Source: UBA4459 sp963776205
Lineage (GTDB): Bacteria > Bacteroidota > Bacteroidia > Bacteroidales > F082
Length of the DNA stretch: 64,000 bases
NCBI GenBank assembly: GCA_963776205.1
Contig: CAVZLR010000004.1
Coordinates: 868,001 to 932,000, forward strand
Reading direction: 5' to 3'
A program made the position numbers and the translations under genes. Below the pieces are notes generated by a model, which was given only the letters and a program-made list of their open reading frames with translations, had not been told where the DNA came from and did no database searches. Positions 41,631-50,505 of this stretch are shown piece by piece (positions within the stretch are counted from its first letter, which is position 1; each line of letters opens with the position of its first letter).

Positions 41631-41682
41631 GTGCACCTGACTACGGATCAGGAGGTTGCAGGTTCGAATCCTGCCGGGTTCA
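41610..41682 (+). tRNA. tRNA-Arg (ACG)
   Basis: Acceptor GGACCCG (41610-41616) pairs with CGGGTTC (41675-41681), discriminator A41682. The anticodon arm CCTGA-CTACGGA-TCAGG gives anticodon ACG, and the T-arm is GCAGGTTCGAATCCTGC. CCA is not encoded. The gene is complete, but its 5' end overlaps the end of the GIY-YIG ORF and its promoter appears to lie some 300 bp upstream. Confidence 0.97.
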
Positions 41683-41693
41683 CTTAATTTATC

Positions 41694-41731
41694 AGCCACT
41701 TACATAGATATAAATTTTGAGTGGCTTTTTT
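41694..41731 (+). terminator. terminator after tRNA-Arg
   Basis: AGCCACT (41694-41700) pairs with AGTGGCT (41720-41726), followed by TTTTT. It would end the GIY-YIG/tRNA transcript. Confidence 0.8.
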
Positions 41732-42165
41732 AGTGTACAAGCATTTGTACAATTAAACTGAGTATTAAAATTTATCTCACCTTCAACCATCGTCTTCTTA
41801 TTAGTAGCTTATTCACCTAACGGCAACCTGTTAAACAAATATTCTAATCCATTATGCAGTGGATACTATTTCAATGATTAATCTATTAATATTTTAACTA
41901 ACCTTGTCAACATTGTTGTAATAAAGAGCACAGGACCTTGTAGCTTCATTTATGATCTCAGATGAAACTCCGAACAATTCGAATACCTGCATTTCAAAAA
42001 AATATTTCCCAAATATCTTTAGAAGGTTAGGTAATTGATGGGGGTTTTATCAATTTAATTATTGAGTAATATCAAGTAGAAGGATTACTATCTTTAACAC
42101 TCTTATATTGTGAATGTTATTATAATGTATTGCTAATTTTGAAAGAACCTCAAATATGCTTGATC
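41732..42165 (+). other. intergenic region
   Basis: About 430 bp of AT-rich DNA between the tRNA terminator and the TonB-like gene. I see no gene, tRNA or clear repeat in it. Confidence 0.5.
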
Positions 42166-42855
42166 ATGGAAACGATAAAATCAAATAAAGCCGACCTGGA
42201 AAATAAGAAATTCATATTTCGAGAAATAGGGTTAATAATTGCACTAATCATAATATTTCTTGCTTTCAATTTAAAATCACACGATCGAAATACTCTTGAT
42301 ATTGAAGCAAGAGAATTCGAGAGTATCACGAAGAAATGGTTCCGGTTACAATGCAGGAAACAAAACCACCCGCACCACCAGCTATCAATAAAGCCATTAA
42401 AATAAATATTGTAGAAAACAATGTAGAAATTGAAACTGAAATAGAAATAAATGCAGAAATAGATCAGGAAACCTATTTTGAGGATTACACCCCCACCTTA
42501 TCATTTGAAGAAGAAGAGGAAGAGATTATTGCCGAAGAAGAGATCTTTGTAGTGGTTGAGTCCATGCTGTCTATTTCCGGGAGGAATGAATAAATTAATG
42601 GTATATCTACAAAACAACATCCACTACCCACAATTGGCTAAGGATTTAGGCATCCAAGGAAGGGTATTTGTAACTTTTGTAATTGAAAAAAACGGATCTG
42701 TTAACGATGTGAAGCTGCTAAGAGGTATTGGCGGTGGTTGCGATGAAGAAGCTATCAGGGTTGTGAAGAGTATGCCGAAATGGATTCCGGGAAGTCAAAG
42801 GAATATACCTGTAAGAGTGCAATATAATTTACCTATAAATTTTAGGCTGCAGTAA
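42166..42855 (+). pseudogene. TonB-family energy transducer protein, two frameshifts
   Basis: The parts of a TonB-like protein are all present but in three frames. They are an N-terminal membrane anchor (IGLIIALIIIFLAFNLKS) from ATG 42166, a Pro-rich and very Glu-rich periplasmic linker (VPVTMQETKPPAPPA..., FEEEEEEIIAEEE) and a C-terminal TonB_C domain (FPGGMNKLMVYLQNNIHYP, GRVFVTFVIEKNGSV, PVRVQYNLPINF). Shifts lie near 42330 and 42563. Intact, it would be about 230 aa and transmit energy to outer-membrane receptors. This is the first of the run of disrupted genes that extends to about 52.4 kb. Confidence 0.8.
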
Positions 42856-42903
42856 TATTATAAGATTCTTTAGAAATTACATACTGTAGGCTATATAATT
42901 GCT

Positions 42904-43601
42904 TCAGCCATTCTTACTGATTTCAAGCAATCGCTTTTTATCTAAAATATGTATATCCTTCCCGTCTGTATCAATGATGTTGTCATTTTTAAACTCTGTT
43001 AAAATTCGAACTGTACTTTCTGTCGAAATACATGGCAAAATCAGCAATATCTTTTCGAGATAAATAGTTGAACAAATCATATTTCTCAAAACTTGTATCG
43101 CTTCAGATATAACAAAATATCGGCTATCCTTCCATGCATTTGTTTGTGGCCAAGGCTTTTAATCCGGTGAAATAATTGGGTTTCATTTTTACAATACCAT
43201 TCAATAATTCCTGAGGCAAATTGACCGTTATCTATCAGAATTTTTCTAAAACTATCTTTATTGATCAAACAGATGGTCGAGTCAATTAATGCTTGCGCCG
43301 AGTAGTGATATATATTATCTCCATAAATGGATGACAAACCTATGAATTGGGATGTTTTAAGAATTTTTAAATTGATATCGCGATTATTCGGGCTTTCCAA
43401 ATATAATTGCACCAATCCGTCTGCAATATAAAGCACATAAGAAGCATAAGCCTTTTCTTTACAAACATTTTCTCCTTTTCTGTATAATATATGCGTTTTA
43501 TTCTGATCAATAAATTCTAATTCCGATGGAATCAACTTATTAAAACAAGCTGAGCTCTTCGTGCAGTCCCTACAATTCATTATTTCTGAGAAATCTTCCA
43601 T
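42904..43601 (-). pseudogene. FNR-like oxygen/redox regulator, two frameshifts
   Basis: The N-terminal 171 residues form a cyclic-nucleotide-type sensor domain with Cys10-x2-Cys13-x5-Cys19 and a further Cys111 in STICLINKDSF. This matches the spacing and places of the four [4Fe-4S] ligands of E. coli FNR (Cys20, 23, 29, 122). The DNA-binding part follows in other frames (breaks near 43085 and 43032): KYDLFNYLSRKDIADFA and STESTVRILTEFKNDNIIDTDG, a Crp-type helix-turn-helix. It would respond to oxygen and could control the anaerobic block around it. With both breaks real it would lose its DNA-binding domain. Confidence 0.8.
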
Positions 43602-43670
43602 GCTTCACTTTCTTTAAATCGTATCTAAATTTTGAATCCCTTTTAAATCAATACAAAATTAGTATTTATA

Positions 43671-43686
43671 TCAATCATTAGATTGA
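43671..43686. promoter_or_regulatory. candidate operator palindrome near the FNR-like gene
   Basis: TCAATC-ATTA-GATTGA is a 6+4+6 inverted repeat 70 bp upstream of the FNR-like start, in the divergent intergenic region. It is not the standard FNR box orientation (TTGAT-N4-ATCAA), so binding is only a suggestion. Confidence 0.25.
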
Positions 43687-43858
43687 ATAATATCATGAAA
43701 TAGATTATTATCTACGAAACTGATTATCAATACTAAGACACACAATTGAATTAATTTTGTAATACAGGTTTTTGAAATGGAATAGAAAAGTTCTGTAATC
43801 TTCAACAAACGTCCAAAAAAAGTTTCGGGCTGGCAATTTTTTAACAAATCAGTAAAAT

Positions 43859-44576
43859 AAAAGAAAGAATAAAACGATCGGTACAATTACAAAAACAGAA
43901 TCGCTTATCCCTATTGATTATAATGTATTAAAACACACTTGTGTGTTGGAAGCCAATGAGCCATATGCAGATTACTATGGCTTAACTCCTACTGAATCAA
44001 AACCCCATTCAATATTCCTCATCACAAAACGTTTTTATTCGTTAGATGAAATCAATGATATTACCAAAGGACATCAAAACATGTTTTAGTAAAATTGAGA
44101 AACTGGATGTCGCTTCTGCCGTTATTGATTTTACGAATCATTATAATTTTGCAATCAGGGTAAGAGACTTCCCTGAATATAAGCATATTCACTGGCTGCA
44201 GTCGTGCTATATTTCAAAGGGCATCAGTTTTACCAGAAAGATAGAAAATTTAAATCCAGCTAAAATTACGGTTTACAAACAATTGAATGTGGATGAATAC
44301 AAGGAAGGTATTTATCTTAATAAGAACAACCGCTACAAAGGATATATAACCGTACCTGAACACATTACCGAAACTGATTTTTCTGAATTCTTAGTATATG
44401 TAAGAAATAATAAAAGTTGCGAGCTATTTGATGCCGCGATGGGAACAATGGAAATAAATTCCAATGCAAATGAAATACTGAGAATATATGCGGAGAAACT
44501 TACACCTGAATTGCTGGTATGTATCAAAAAAACATTTACCAAACTGGTTGAAAACAAACAATTAATTCAATCATAA
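43859..44576 (+). pseudogene. hypothetical protein, one frameshift
   Basis: The open frame 44046-44576 (176 aa) is the C-terminal part of a longer gene. Upstream, in another frame, the text reads SLIPIDYNVLKHTCVLEAN, PYADYYGLTPTESKPHS and IFLITKRFYSLDEINDITK. It joins the later part (KDIKTCFSKIEKLDVASAV) across one shift near 44068. The joined protein is about 235 aa, soluble, with no recognised family. It is divergent from the FNR-like gene and 38 bp upstream of the universal stress protein. No ATG opens the upstream part, so either a further lesion or a non-ATG start must be assumed; 43859 is only the first open position. Confidence 0.5.
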
Positions 44577-44614
44577 ATAATTGAAAATACTAATAACTAA
44601 CTAAATATTGAGCC

Positions 44615-45446
44615 ATGAAAATTTTAGTCCCTACAGATTTTTCGGATTATTCTTTATACGCACTTAAAGTTGCAGTAAGTATCTCTAAGAAAATTAGATC
44701 CGAAATTAATCTTGTACATGTAACAAATTGTATTCCTTTAACACAGGAGAACAGCCAGAAATATATTAATATAGCAAATCAGCAAATCACAACTTACGCT
44801 AAAAAAGAGATTGAAAGAATAGTTTCAGTGGATCTTTTTAAGAATGCACCTATTTCAACCTTTGTCCTGCCGAATATGAGATTATGGGAATTGTTGTCAG
44901 ATAATAGGTTTAAAGATGCTGACCTTATTGTTATGGGGTCACACGGTCATGGTGGTATCAATAATTTTCTTATTGGCTCTCATACTGAAAAAATGATGCG
45001 ATTTGCAACATGTCCTGTGCTTACTATTAAGAGTGATAAGGAGCACTTTAAAATTAAAAGAATGGTTTTTGCCTCTAACTTTTATAAAGAATCATATAAA
45101 GTTTTTGATCAAATTAAAATATTTGCTGAACTATATGATGCTCACATTGATTTATTAAAAATTATTACACCTAAAGATTTTGAGCCTACTCCGCTAAGCC
45201 TTAAACTTATTGACAACTTTATAAAAAGATTCAACCTAAAGAAATATTCTGTAAACATATATAATGCACACACAATAGAAAAGGGTATTACAGATTTTTG
45301 CAACGAAGTAAGAGGCTGATTTAATAGCAATTGAAACTCATGGAAGAACTGGCCTTTCGCATATTATCAGTGGAAGCTTAGCTGAGAACGTCGCACTGCA
45401 TGAAGACAGACCAGTATTAAGTATTAAAATTACAGAAACTCCCTGA
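44615..45446 (+). CDS. tandem universal stress protein (UspA family), one frameshift
   Basis: Two Usp domains follow each other. The first (about 1-145) begins MKILVPTDFSDYSLYALK and ends with the ATP-binding GSHGHGGINNFLIGSHTEK and CPVLTIK. The second (about 150-277) carries ETHGRTGLSHIISGSLAEN and RPVLSIKI. The frame is lost at about 45313, where one extra base precedes ADLIAIE, and the true end is TGA 45444-45446. Such tandem Usp proteins are common in Bacteroidota and are often induced under oxygen limitation, which suits the FNR-like neighbour. Cytoplasmic. Confidence 0.85.
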
Positions 45447-45553
45447 AAACATTTTAGGATTAAAAAGATATATAATTTATCAGGAAAAATTAGAAGCGGA
45501 CACGCAAGTAAATGGTTTAACTAGTTACAGAAAACAGTCTTAAATTGTAAATC

Positions 45554-46148
45554 ATGATACAATTGAGTTTGTTTGAAAAACAAGAGTCATTTGATGTGCT
45601 GAACTATCAGGTCAGGGCTTGTGAAAATTGCGACTTGTATGCTAACCCGGTTAAATGCACTTACAGGCGAAGGAAATATGAATTCACCAGTTTTATTCGT
45701 TGCTTTATAACCCGGGGAGAAAGAAAATGCAGAAAATAAAATGTTCATTGGACCATCCGGTCAGGTATTCAATAAACTGCTACAGGCAGCCGAAATTCAA
45801 AGAGAGTCAGTTTTCATGACCAATCTGGTTAAATGTATGTTTCCGAAAAACAGAAAGCCAAAGATGGATGAAATTGAATCTTGCAGCCCATTCCTTGAAG
45901 AGGAAATTTCGATTATCAATCCTGAAATAATTGTGCCATTAGGTGCATATGCAACAAATGCGATAATTACTAAATTCAATTTGCATAATATGTCAGCCGG
46001 AATGAATTTTTCAAGTTTGAAAGGCAAAATATTAGAAAACAATAACCAGAAAATATATCCCCTTCCTCATCCAGTAGCTTTGCTTTATAATCCAGGATTT
46101 AAGTTTAATACAATAGAGAAATATAGAATGCTAAAAAAATATTTATGA
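45554..46148 (+). pseudogene. uracil-DNA glycosylase, Fe-S (family 4/5-like), disrupted
   Basis: Expected pieces of an iron-sulphur uracil-DNA glycosylase are present: VRACENCDLYANP with the first two Cys ligands, ALTGEGNMNSPVLFV, PGEKENAENKMFIGPSGQVFNKLL, FMTNLVKCMFPKNRKPK, ESCSPFLEEEI and the late PLPHPVALLYNPG. One extra base near 45656 shifts the frame, and an in-frame TAA stands at 45711-45713, just before PGEKE. The enzyme would remove uracil from deaminated DNA. The disruption is a shift plus a nonsense codon, or two compensating indels. Confidence 0.8.
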
Positions 46149-46218
46149 TAATAATACCAATATTGATTTAAAGTAAGATGCATATCGGATATTTAATAAA
46201 AAAGAAACTGAGCAATAC

Positions 46219-47075
46219 ATGAAAACCTACCTTGATTGTTTACCTTGTTTTATGGGACAGGCTTTACGTGCAGGACGAATAGCAACAAAAGATGAAAATA
46301 AAATCAAAGCATTATTGGATGATGTTGGCTGCATGATAAAAGAAATACCCATGGACAACACCCCCCCTGAAACAGGAGATCTTATTTATAAAAAAGTAAG
46401 GGAATTAACAGGTGTTTTTGATCCGTATAAAAAGATTAAAGAAGAAAGTATTCATGATGCGCTAAAAATGTATCCGGGGTTAAAACAGATTGTTAAGAAT
46501 TCAACGAATAGATTGATAACGGCCATCCGTATAGCAATTGCGGGTAACGTCATCGATTTTGGGGTTAATAAAACTTTTAATCTTAAGGAAGATATTCAAT
46601 AGATTTTGAAACAGGATTTTGCTATCTTTCATTTTCAACAATTTGAAGAGCAACTCGAACGTGCTCAATCAATTCTATATCTCGGTGACAATGCTGGTGA
46701 ATCGGTATTTGATAAAATCCTGATCGAGGAACTAGAGAAACCTATTACTTATGTAGTCCGCGAAATTCCAGTTATTAATGATGTAACCTTAATTGACGCC
46801 ATCAATTCAGGAATAGATCAGGTTGCTAACATCATTTCTTCAGGTTGCTCAGCACCAGGCACAATTTTAACTTCATGTAATGACGAATTTATTCAGTCAG
46901 TTTGAAAAAGCTGATATGATCATAAGCAAAGGTCAGGGAAATTACGAAGGGCTTTCAAATGCTGACCGACCGTTTTTTTTCTTTTAAAAGCTAAATGCGA
47001 AGTTATTGCAGACATTTAAATGTAAAGGAAAACGATATCGTATTAAAAGCCTCGGATTGCAATCAGAAAAAATAA
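46219..47075 (+). pseudogene. DUF89 / damage-control phosphatase-like protein, disrupted
   Basis: The protein starts MKTYLDCLPCFMGQALRAGR, the signature of archaeal/anaerobe DUF89 proteins (AF1104 type). It continues with PPETGDLIYKKVRELTG, IAGNVIDFG, the metal-site ILYLGDNAGESVFDK, YVVREIPVINDVTLIDA and SKGQGNYEGLS. An in-frame TAG sits at 46600-46602, and shifts occur near 46897 and again within 46980-47025. Members of this family are metal-dependent phosphatases acting on damaged metabolites. The coding signal stays conserved on both sides of each lesion, so the damage is recent or artefactual. It is immediately followed by cobO. Confidence 0.82.
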
Positions 47076-47079
47076 TTAA

Positions 47080-47589
47080 ATGAAAGGATATATTCAGGTT
47101 TATACTGGCAATGGAAAGGGGAAAACAACAGCCGCTTTTGGCCAAGCTTTAAGAGCTCTGGGTGCTGGGTTTACAGTGTTTATCGGTCAGTTTGTAAAAG
47201 GAAAAATGTATCATGAAAACAAAGCTACAGCTAGATTCCTTAAAAACATAACGATTAAGCAATATGGATTAGGATGTTTTATTGTTGATGCACCCACTAA
47301 TAAAGATATAGAGACTGCCCAAAATGGACTCGAAGAAATGAAAAAAATCATTCATAGCGGTGAATATGATATGGTAATTATGGATGAAGTGAATATCGCC
47401 TTGTATTATAAATTAATTGACATTGAAGATATAGTAAAGCTAATGAAAAGCAAACCCGGGCAGGTTGAATTGATTCTGACCGGGAGATATGCACCACTGG
47501 AAATCATCGATCTGGCAGACCTGGTAACTGAAATGCGAGAAGTTAAACACTACTATCAAAAAGGTATACCATGCCCGAAAAGGTATTGA
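47080..47589 (+). CDS. cobO: cob(I)yrinic acid a,c-diamide adenosyltransferase (CobO/BtuR type)
   Basis: The 169-aa cytoplasmic enzyme transfers the adenosyl group of ATP to the cobalt of a corrinoid. It starts MKGYIQVYTGNGKGKTTAAFGQALRA with the family P-loop (GNGKGKTT). It has VFIGQFVKG, the Walker-B-like YDMVIMDEVNIAL, VELILTGRYAP and DLVTEMREVKHYY, all typical of CobO. The length is normal and the frame is intact, one of the few undamaged genes in this stretch. It lies 4 bp after the DUF89 gene. No corrinoid-dependent enzyme is encoded in the window. Confidence 0.95.
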   Translation: MKGYIQVYTGNGKGKTTAAFGQALRALGAGFTVFIGQFVKGKMYHENKATARFLKNITIKQYGLGCFIVDAPTNKDIETAQNGLEEMKKIIHSGEYDMVIMDEVNIALYYKLIDIEDIVKLMKSKPGQVELILTGRYAPLEIIDLADLVTEMREVKHYYQKGIPCPKRY

Positions 47590-47870
47590 GATTTTAGTAG
47601 TCAACTACCATATCAGAAATATTTTACACTGTTTTAACCTCCAATCTACATTGATAATGTGCTGTCACATGTTTACTTAATTGTTCTATCCTAAGTACGT
47701 TTAGTAAGTAAAGTGGAGATTATTACCGATATCAATAAAAATATTGAGTAATCTCAAACTTCAGTTAAGGCTTAATCATCAGCTATTTCATGCCCTGTTT
47801 GCTGATCTGAAAGGTAATTTTGCATATAAGTTACTATTCATATAATAATGAAATATAAAAGGAGGTTATT
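47590..47870 (+). other. intergenic region with promoter and strong Shine-Dalgarno
   Basis: A -7-like TAATTTTG lies at 47815-47822 and an 8-bp inverted repeat TTTACTTA / TAAGTAAA at 47672 and 47705. The sequence AAAAGGAGGT (47857-47866) matches the 16S tail over nine bases, four bases before the next ATG, which is unusually strong for this phylum. Confidence 0.5.
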
Positions 47871-48089
47871 ATGCCACGATTAGACAAAACTGGACCCGAA
47901 GGAAAAGGACCTAAAACCGGTAGAGGTTTAGGTGACTGCAATAAGAATCTAAATCCGAGGATAGGCCGGGAAGATGGTGGAGAGGACACTTCGGAAGAAG
48001 AGGCTGCTGGAAGAAACTGGGGATTTAGGAATAGAAGAAACGACATAGAAGCAGATAAGGAAATTATAAAGTGTTATAGACAGGTTTAA
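47871..48089 (+). CDS. DUF5320-like small Gly/Cys protein
   Basis: The 72-aa protein starts MPRLDKTGPEGKGPKTGRGLGDC, the signature of small DUF5320-type proteins that accompany NifX and Mrp/MinD genes in many strict anaerobes. The rest is acidic and basic without hydrophobic segments; it ends rather abruptly (KCYRQV), so the C-terminus might be shifted by an indel. It has a textbook Shine-Dalgarno. Function unknown; the context suggests a role with metal-sulphur cluster proteins. Confidence 0.7.
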   Translation: MPRLDKTGPEGKGPKTGRGLGDCNKNLNPRIGREDGGEDTSEEEAAGRNWGFRNRRNDIEADKEIIKCYRQV

Positions 48090-48150
48090 CACTTAGCATT
48101 TAACTGAAGTAAAGAACTCGGTAAAGGAAAATTATATCCAGATCATACCC

Positions 48151-48526
48151 ATGAAAAAAGTTGCGATACCTGTTGAAGAACAATGTATTGGTAAATGTTT
48201 TCGAGCATTGTTTTCAATTTAAAATTTTCACAATAGAAAATCAAAAAGTATTGGATGAGAAATTAGTAACTGCACCGCATCACCAGTTCGGGCTATTCCC
48301 ATTTTGGCTGGCAATAAACAGCGTTACTGACGTAATCGCGTATAAAATATCTCACGAAACCATTAATAAATTCAATTGCTTGAAAATTAATGTATTTGTT
48401 GGTGTTGAGAAAAGAGACTCTATCCTTTTAATTAATGAATTTATAAAAGGAGTAATGGAAACAAATGCCGAAGTATGTGACAATGAAATTCAGTTAGCCC
48501 ATAAATACAAAACTGGGAATTATTAG
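48151..48526 (+). CDS. NifX/NifB-type dinitrogenase cofactor domain protein (ORP-like), frameshifted
   Basis: Starting at ATG 48151 the text reads MKKVAIPVEEQCIGKCF, then, after one extra base near 48201, EHCFQFKIFTIENQKVLDEK to TAG at 48524-48526. This is the PF02579 fold (Nif11-like FeMo-co binding, TM1816/MTH1175, orange protein), with the early strand and the GKCFEHC segment replacing the usual SRFGRAxYF. It is the first of three such genes in the cluster. It may carry or bind a metal-sulphur cofactor. Total about 124 aa. Confidence 0.75.
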
Positions 48527-48566
48527 ATACAATAAAAAATAGTTTCGCAATTTAAAAAATAAAAAA

Positions 48567-49933
48567 ATGCTTAAAACAGATGTTTTAGTAATAGGAAGTA
48601 GTGCAGCAGGATTAGTTGCTGCAACAACAGGAAAACGAATTTATCCTGATAAAAAAATCACCGTTTTAACAATGATGAATAAAACGCTTATCCCATGCGG
48701 CATACCCTATGTTTTTGGCTCGGTAGGAAGACGGATAACGATATTCTTCCGGCAGAGAAAATATTTGATTCAGCTGGTATTATTACCATTTATGATGAAG
48801 CCGTTTCAATAAACCGTAAAAATAAAAGTGTTCAACTTAAAAATGGAGAAGAAATCATTTATGACAAACTTGTAATAGGCACTGGTTCATTGCCAACAAA
48901 ACCGGGTTGGCTTAAAGGAGTTGATTTAAAAAATGTTTTTACCGTACCAAAAAACAAGATTTATCTTGATGAGATGCAATCAAAACTAAACGCATGTCAT
49001 AAAGTAGTAACTATTGGTGCGGGATTTATCGGTGTTGAAATGTCTGATGAATTAAATAAAGCCGGTAAAGATGTAACGCTTATTGAGAAACTGCCCACAT
49101 ATTCTTGGATTGGCTTTTGATGAAGATGTATCCTTGGTAGCAGAAAATATATTAAAAGAAAGAGGTATTCAAATACAAACGGGAATCAGTGTAAAAGAGA
49201 TTGTTGGAAAAGAAAAGGTGGAAGGAGTTTTACTCGAAAATGGGGAAAGAATTGAAGCTGATGCTGTAGTTCTGTCATTGGGTTACAAACCCAATATTCA
49301 ACTTGCTTCTGATGCCGGATTACCAATTAACCAGTTTAGGTTTTATAAGAGTGGATGAATACATGAGAACAGAAGATACCGACATTTTTGCAATTGGCGA
49401 CTGTGCTGAAAAACGGAATTTTGTCACCAGGAAACCCAGCCCCATCATGCTGGCCTCAACTGCCTGCGCCGAAGCCAGAATTGCCGGAATGAACCTGTAC
49501 AAATTATCAGCTATAAAAACCTTTAGCGGTACCATTTCCATTTTCGCTACTGCTATTGGCAATACCGGATTTGGAGTTGCAGGACTTAACAGAAACAGAA
49601 GCCAGACAAGAAGGTTTCGATATTGTAACCGGTGTTTTTGAAGGTATAGACAGGCACCCCGGAACACTGGAAGATTCACACAAGCAATTTGTTAAACTGA
49701 TCGTTGGAAAAGAAGCAGGTGTAATACTTGGGGGCGAGGTAATGGGCGGATTGTCAATTGGAGAGTTGACCAATACGATAGGTATCATTATTGAAAACAG
49801 GATGACGATCAATTCTCTATTGACTGCCCAAATTGGTACGCATCCATTACTTACCGCATCGCCTGCGGGCTATCCATTAATAAAAGCTGCTGAAAATGCG
49901 TCTTCCAAAATTATGTTTGCACATGCGAGTTAA
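48567..49933 (+). pseudogene. CoA-disulfide reductase/NADH oxidase-like flavoprotein, four frameshifts
   Basis: The sequence encodes an entire roughly 455-aa FAD/NAD(P)-dependent oxidoreductase in pieces. They are the FAD site (DVLVIGSSAAGLVAATT), the redox-active Cys segment IPCGIPYVFG, an ATG-like stretch LVIGTGSLPTKP, the NAD site VVTIGAGFIGVEMSDELNKAGK, the second FAD motif TDIFAIGDCAEK and the dimerisation domain (AIGNTGFGVAG, HPLLTASPAGYPLIKAAE). Frame changes lie near 48730, 49090, 49330 and 49585. CoA-disulfide reductases keep thiols reduced; a redox role fits the neighbours. It is either a recent pseudogene or error-ridden sequence. Confidence 0.85.
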
Positions 49934-50039
49934 CAAATCAGAAATCATACAGATCTTTAATCAATACAAATCCCAATTTATATCGATAGGTGATTTTGAT
50001 ACATAATCTTCATTGTAAACATTATAAAAATTAAAAAAA

Positions 50040-50420
50040 ATGAAAATCGGAATTATTATCTGTGATCGATATCGAAACTGTGCTGGCGGTAAATGTTTCA
50101 AAGCAATAAAAAACCGTGAAGGTGCTTTCAGTATTTACCCTAAAAATGAGCCGCTCGAAGTAGTTGGATATACATCATGTGGTGGATGCCCTGGAGGCAA
50201 TATTGAATATGCACCTGAAGAAATGAAGAAAAATGGCGCAGAAGTTATTCATTTTGCAACCGGCGTTGTTGTTGGATATCCACCTTGTCCCTATTAACCA
50301 TTTTAAAAATTTATTCAGGAAAAATATGGATTAAAGGTGGTTATTGGTACACATCCGATTCCACAAAAATATTTTAAAATTCATTCAAAAATTGGAAGTT
50401 GGGAATCATCTGAATCTTGA
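50040..50420 (+). CDS. CGGC domain protein, frameshifted
   Basis: The protein has MKIGIIICDRYRNCAGGKCFKAI and GYTSCGGCPGGNIEYAPEEM, the CGGC domain (PF08821) with its conserved Cys and His residues, then HFATGVVVGYPPCPY. After a shift near 50293 the family C-terminus follows (KYGLKVVIGTHPIPQKYF), giving a total of about 125 aa. CGGC proteins are predicted metal-binding and occur in anaerobes next to NifX, Mrp and radical SAM genes. The open first part alone ends at 50297. Confidence 0.8.
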
Positions 50421-50505
50421 CATGGGAAGATTTTATTAAACCAACAATAGCTGATGAAGAAACACGTATTGCATATAATTAAAAATGAACCAAAGGAACA
50501 ATATC

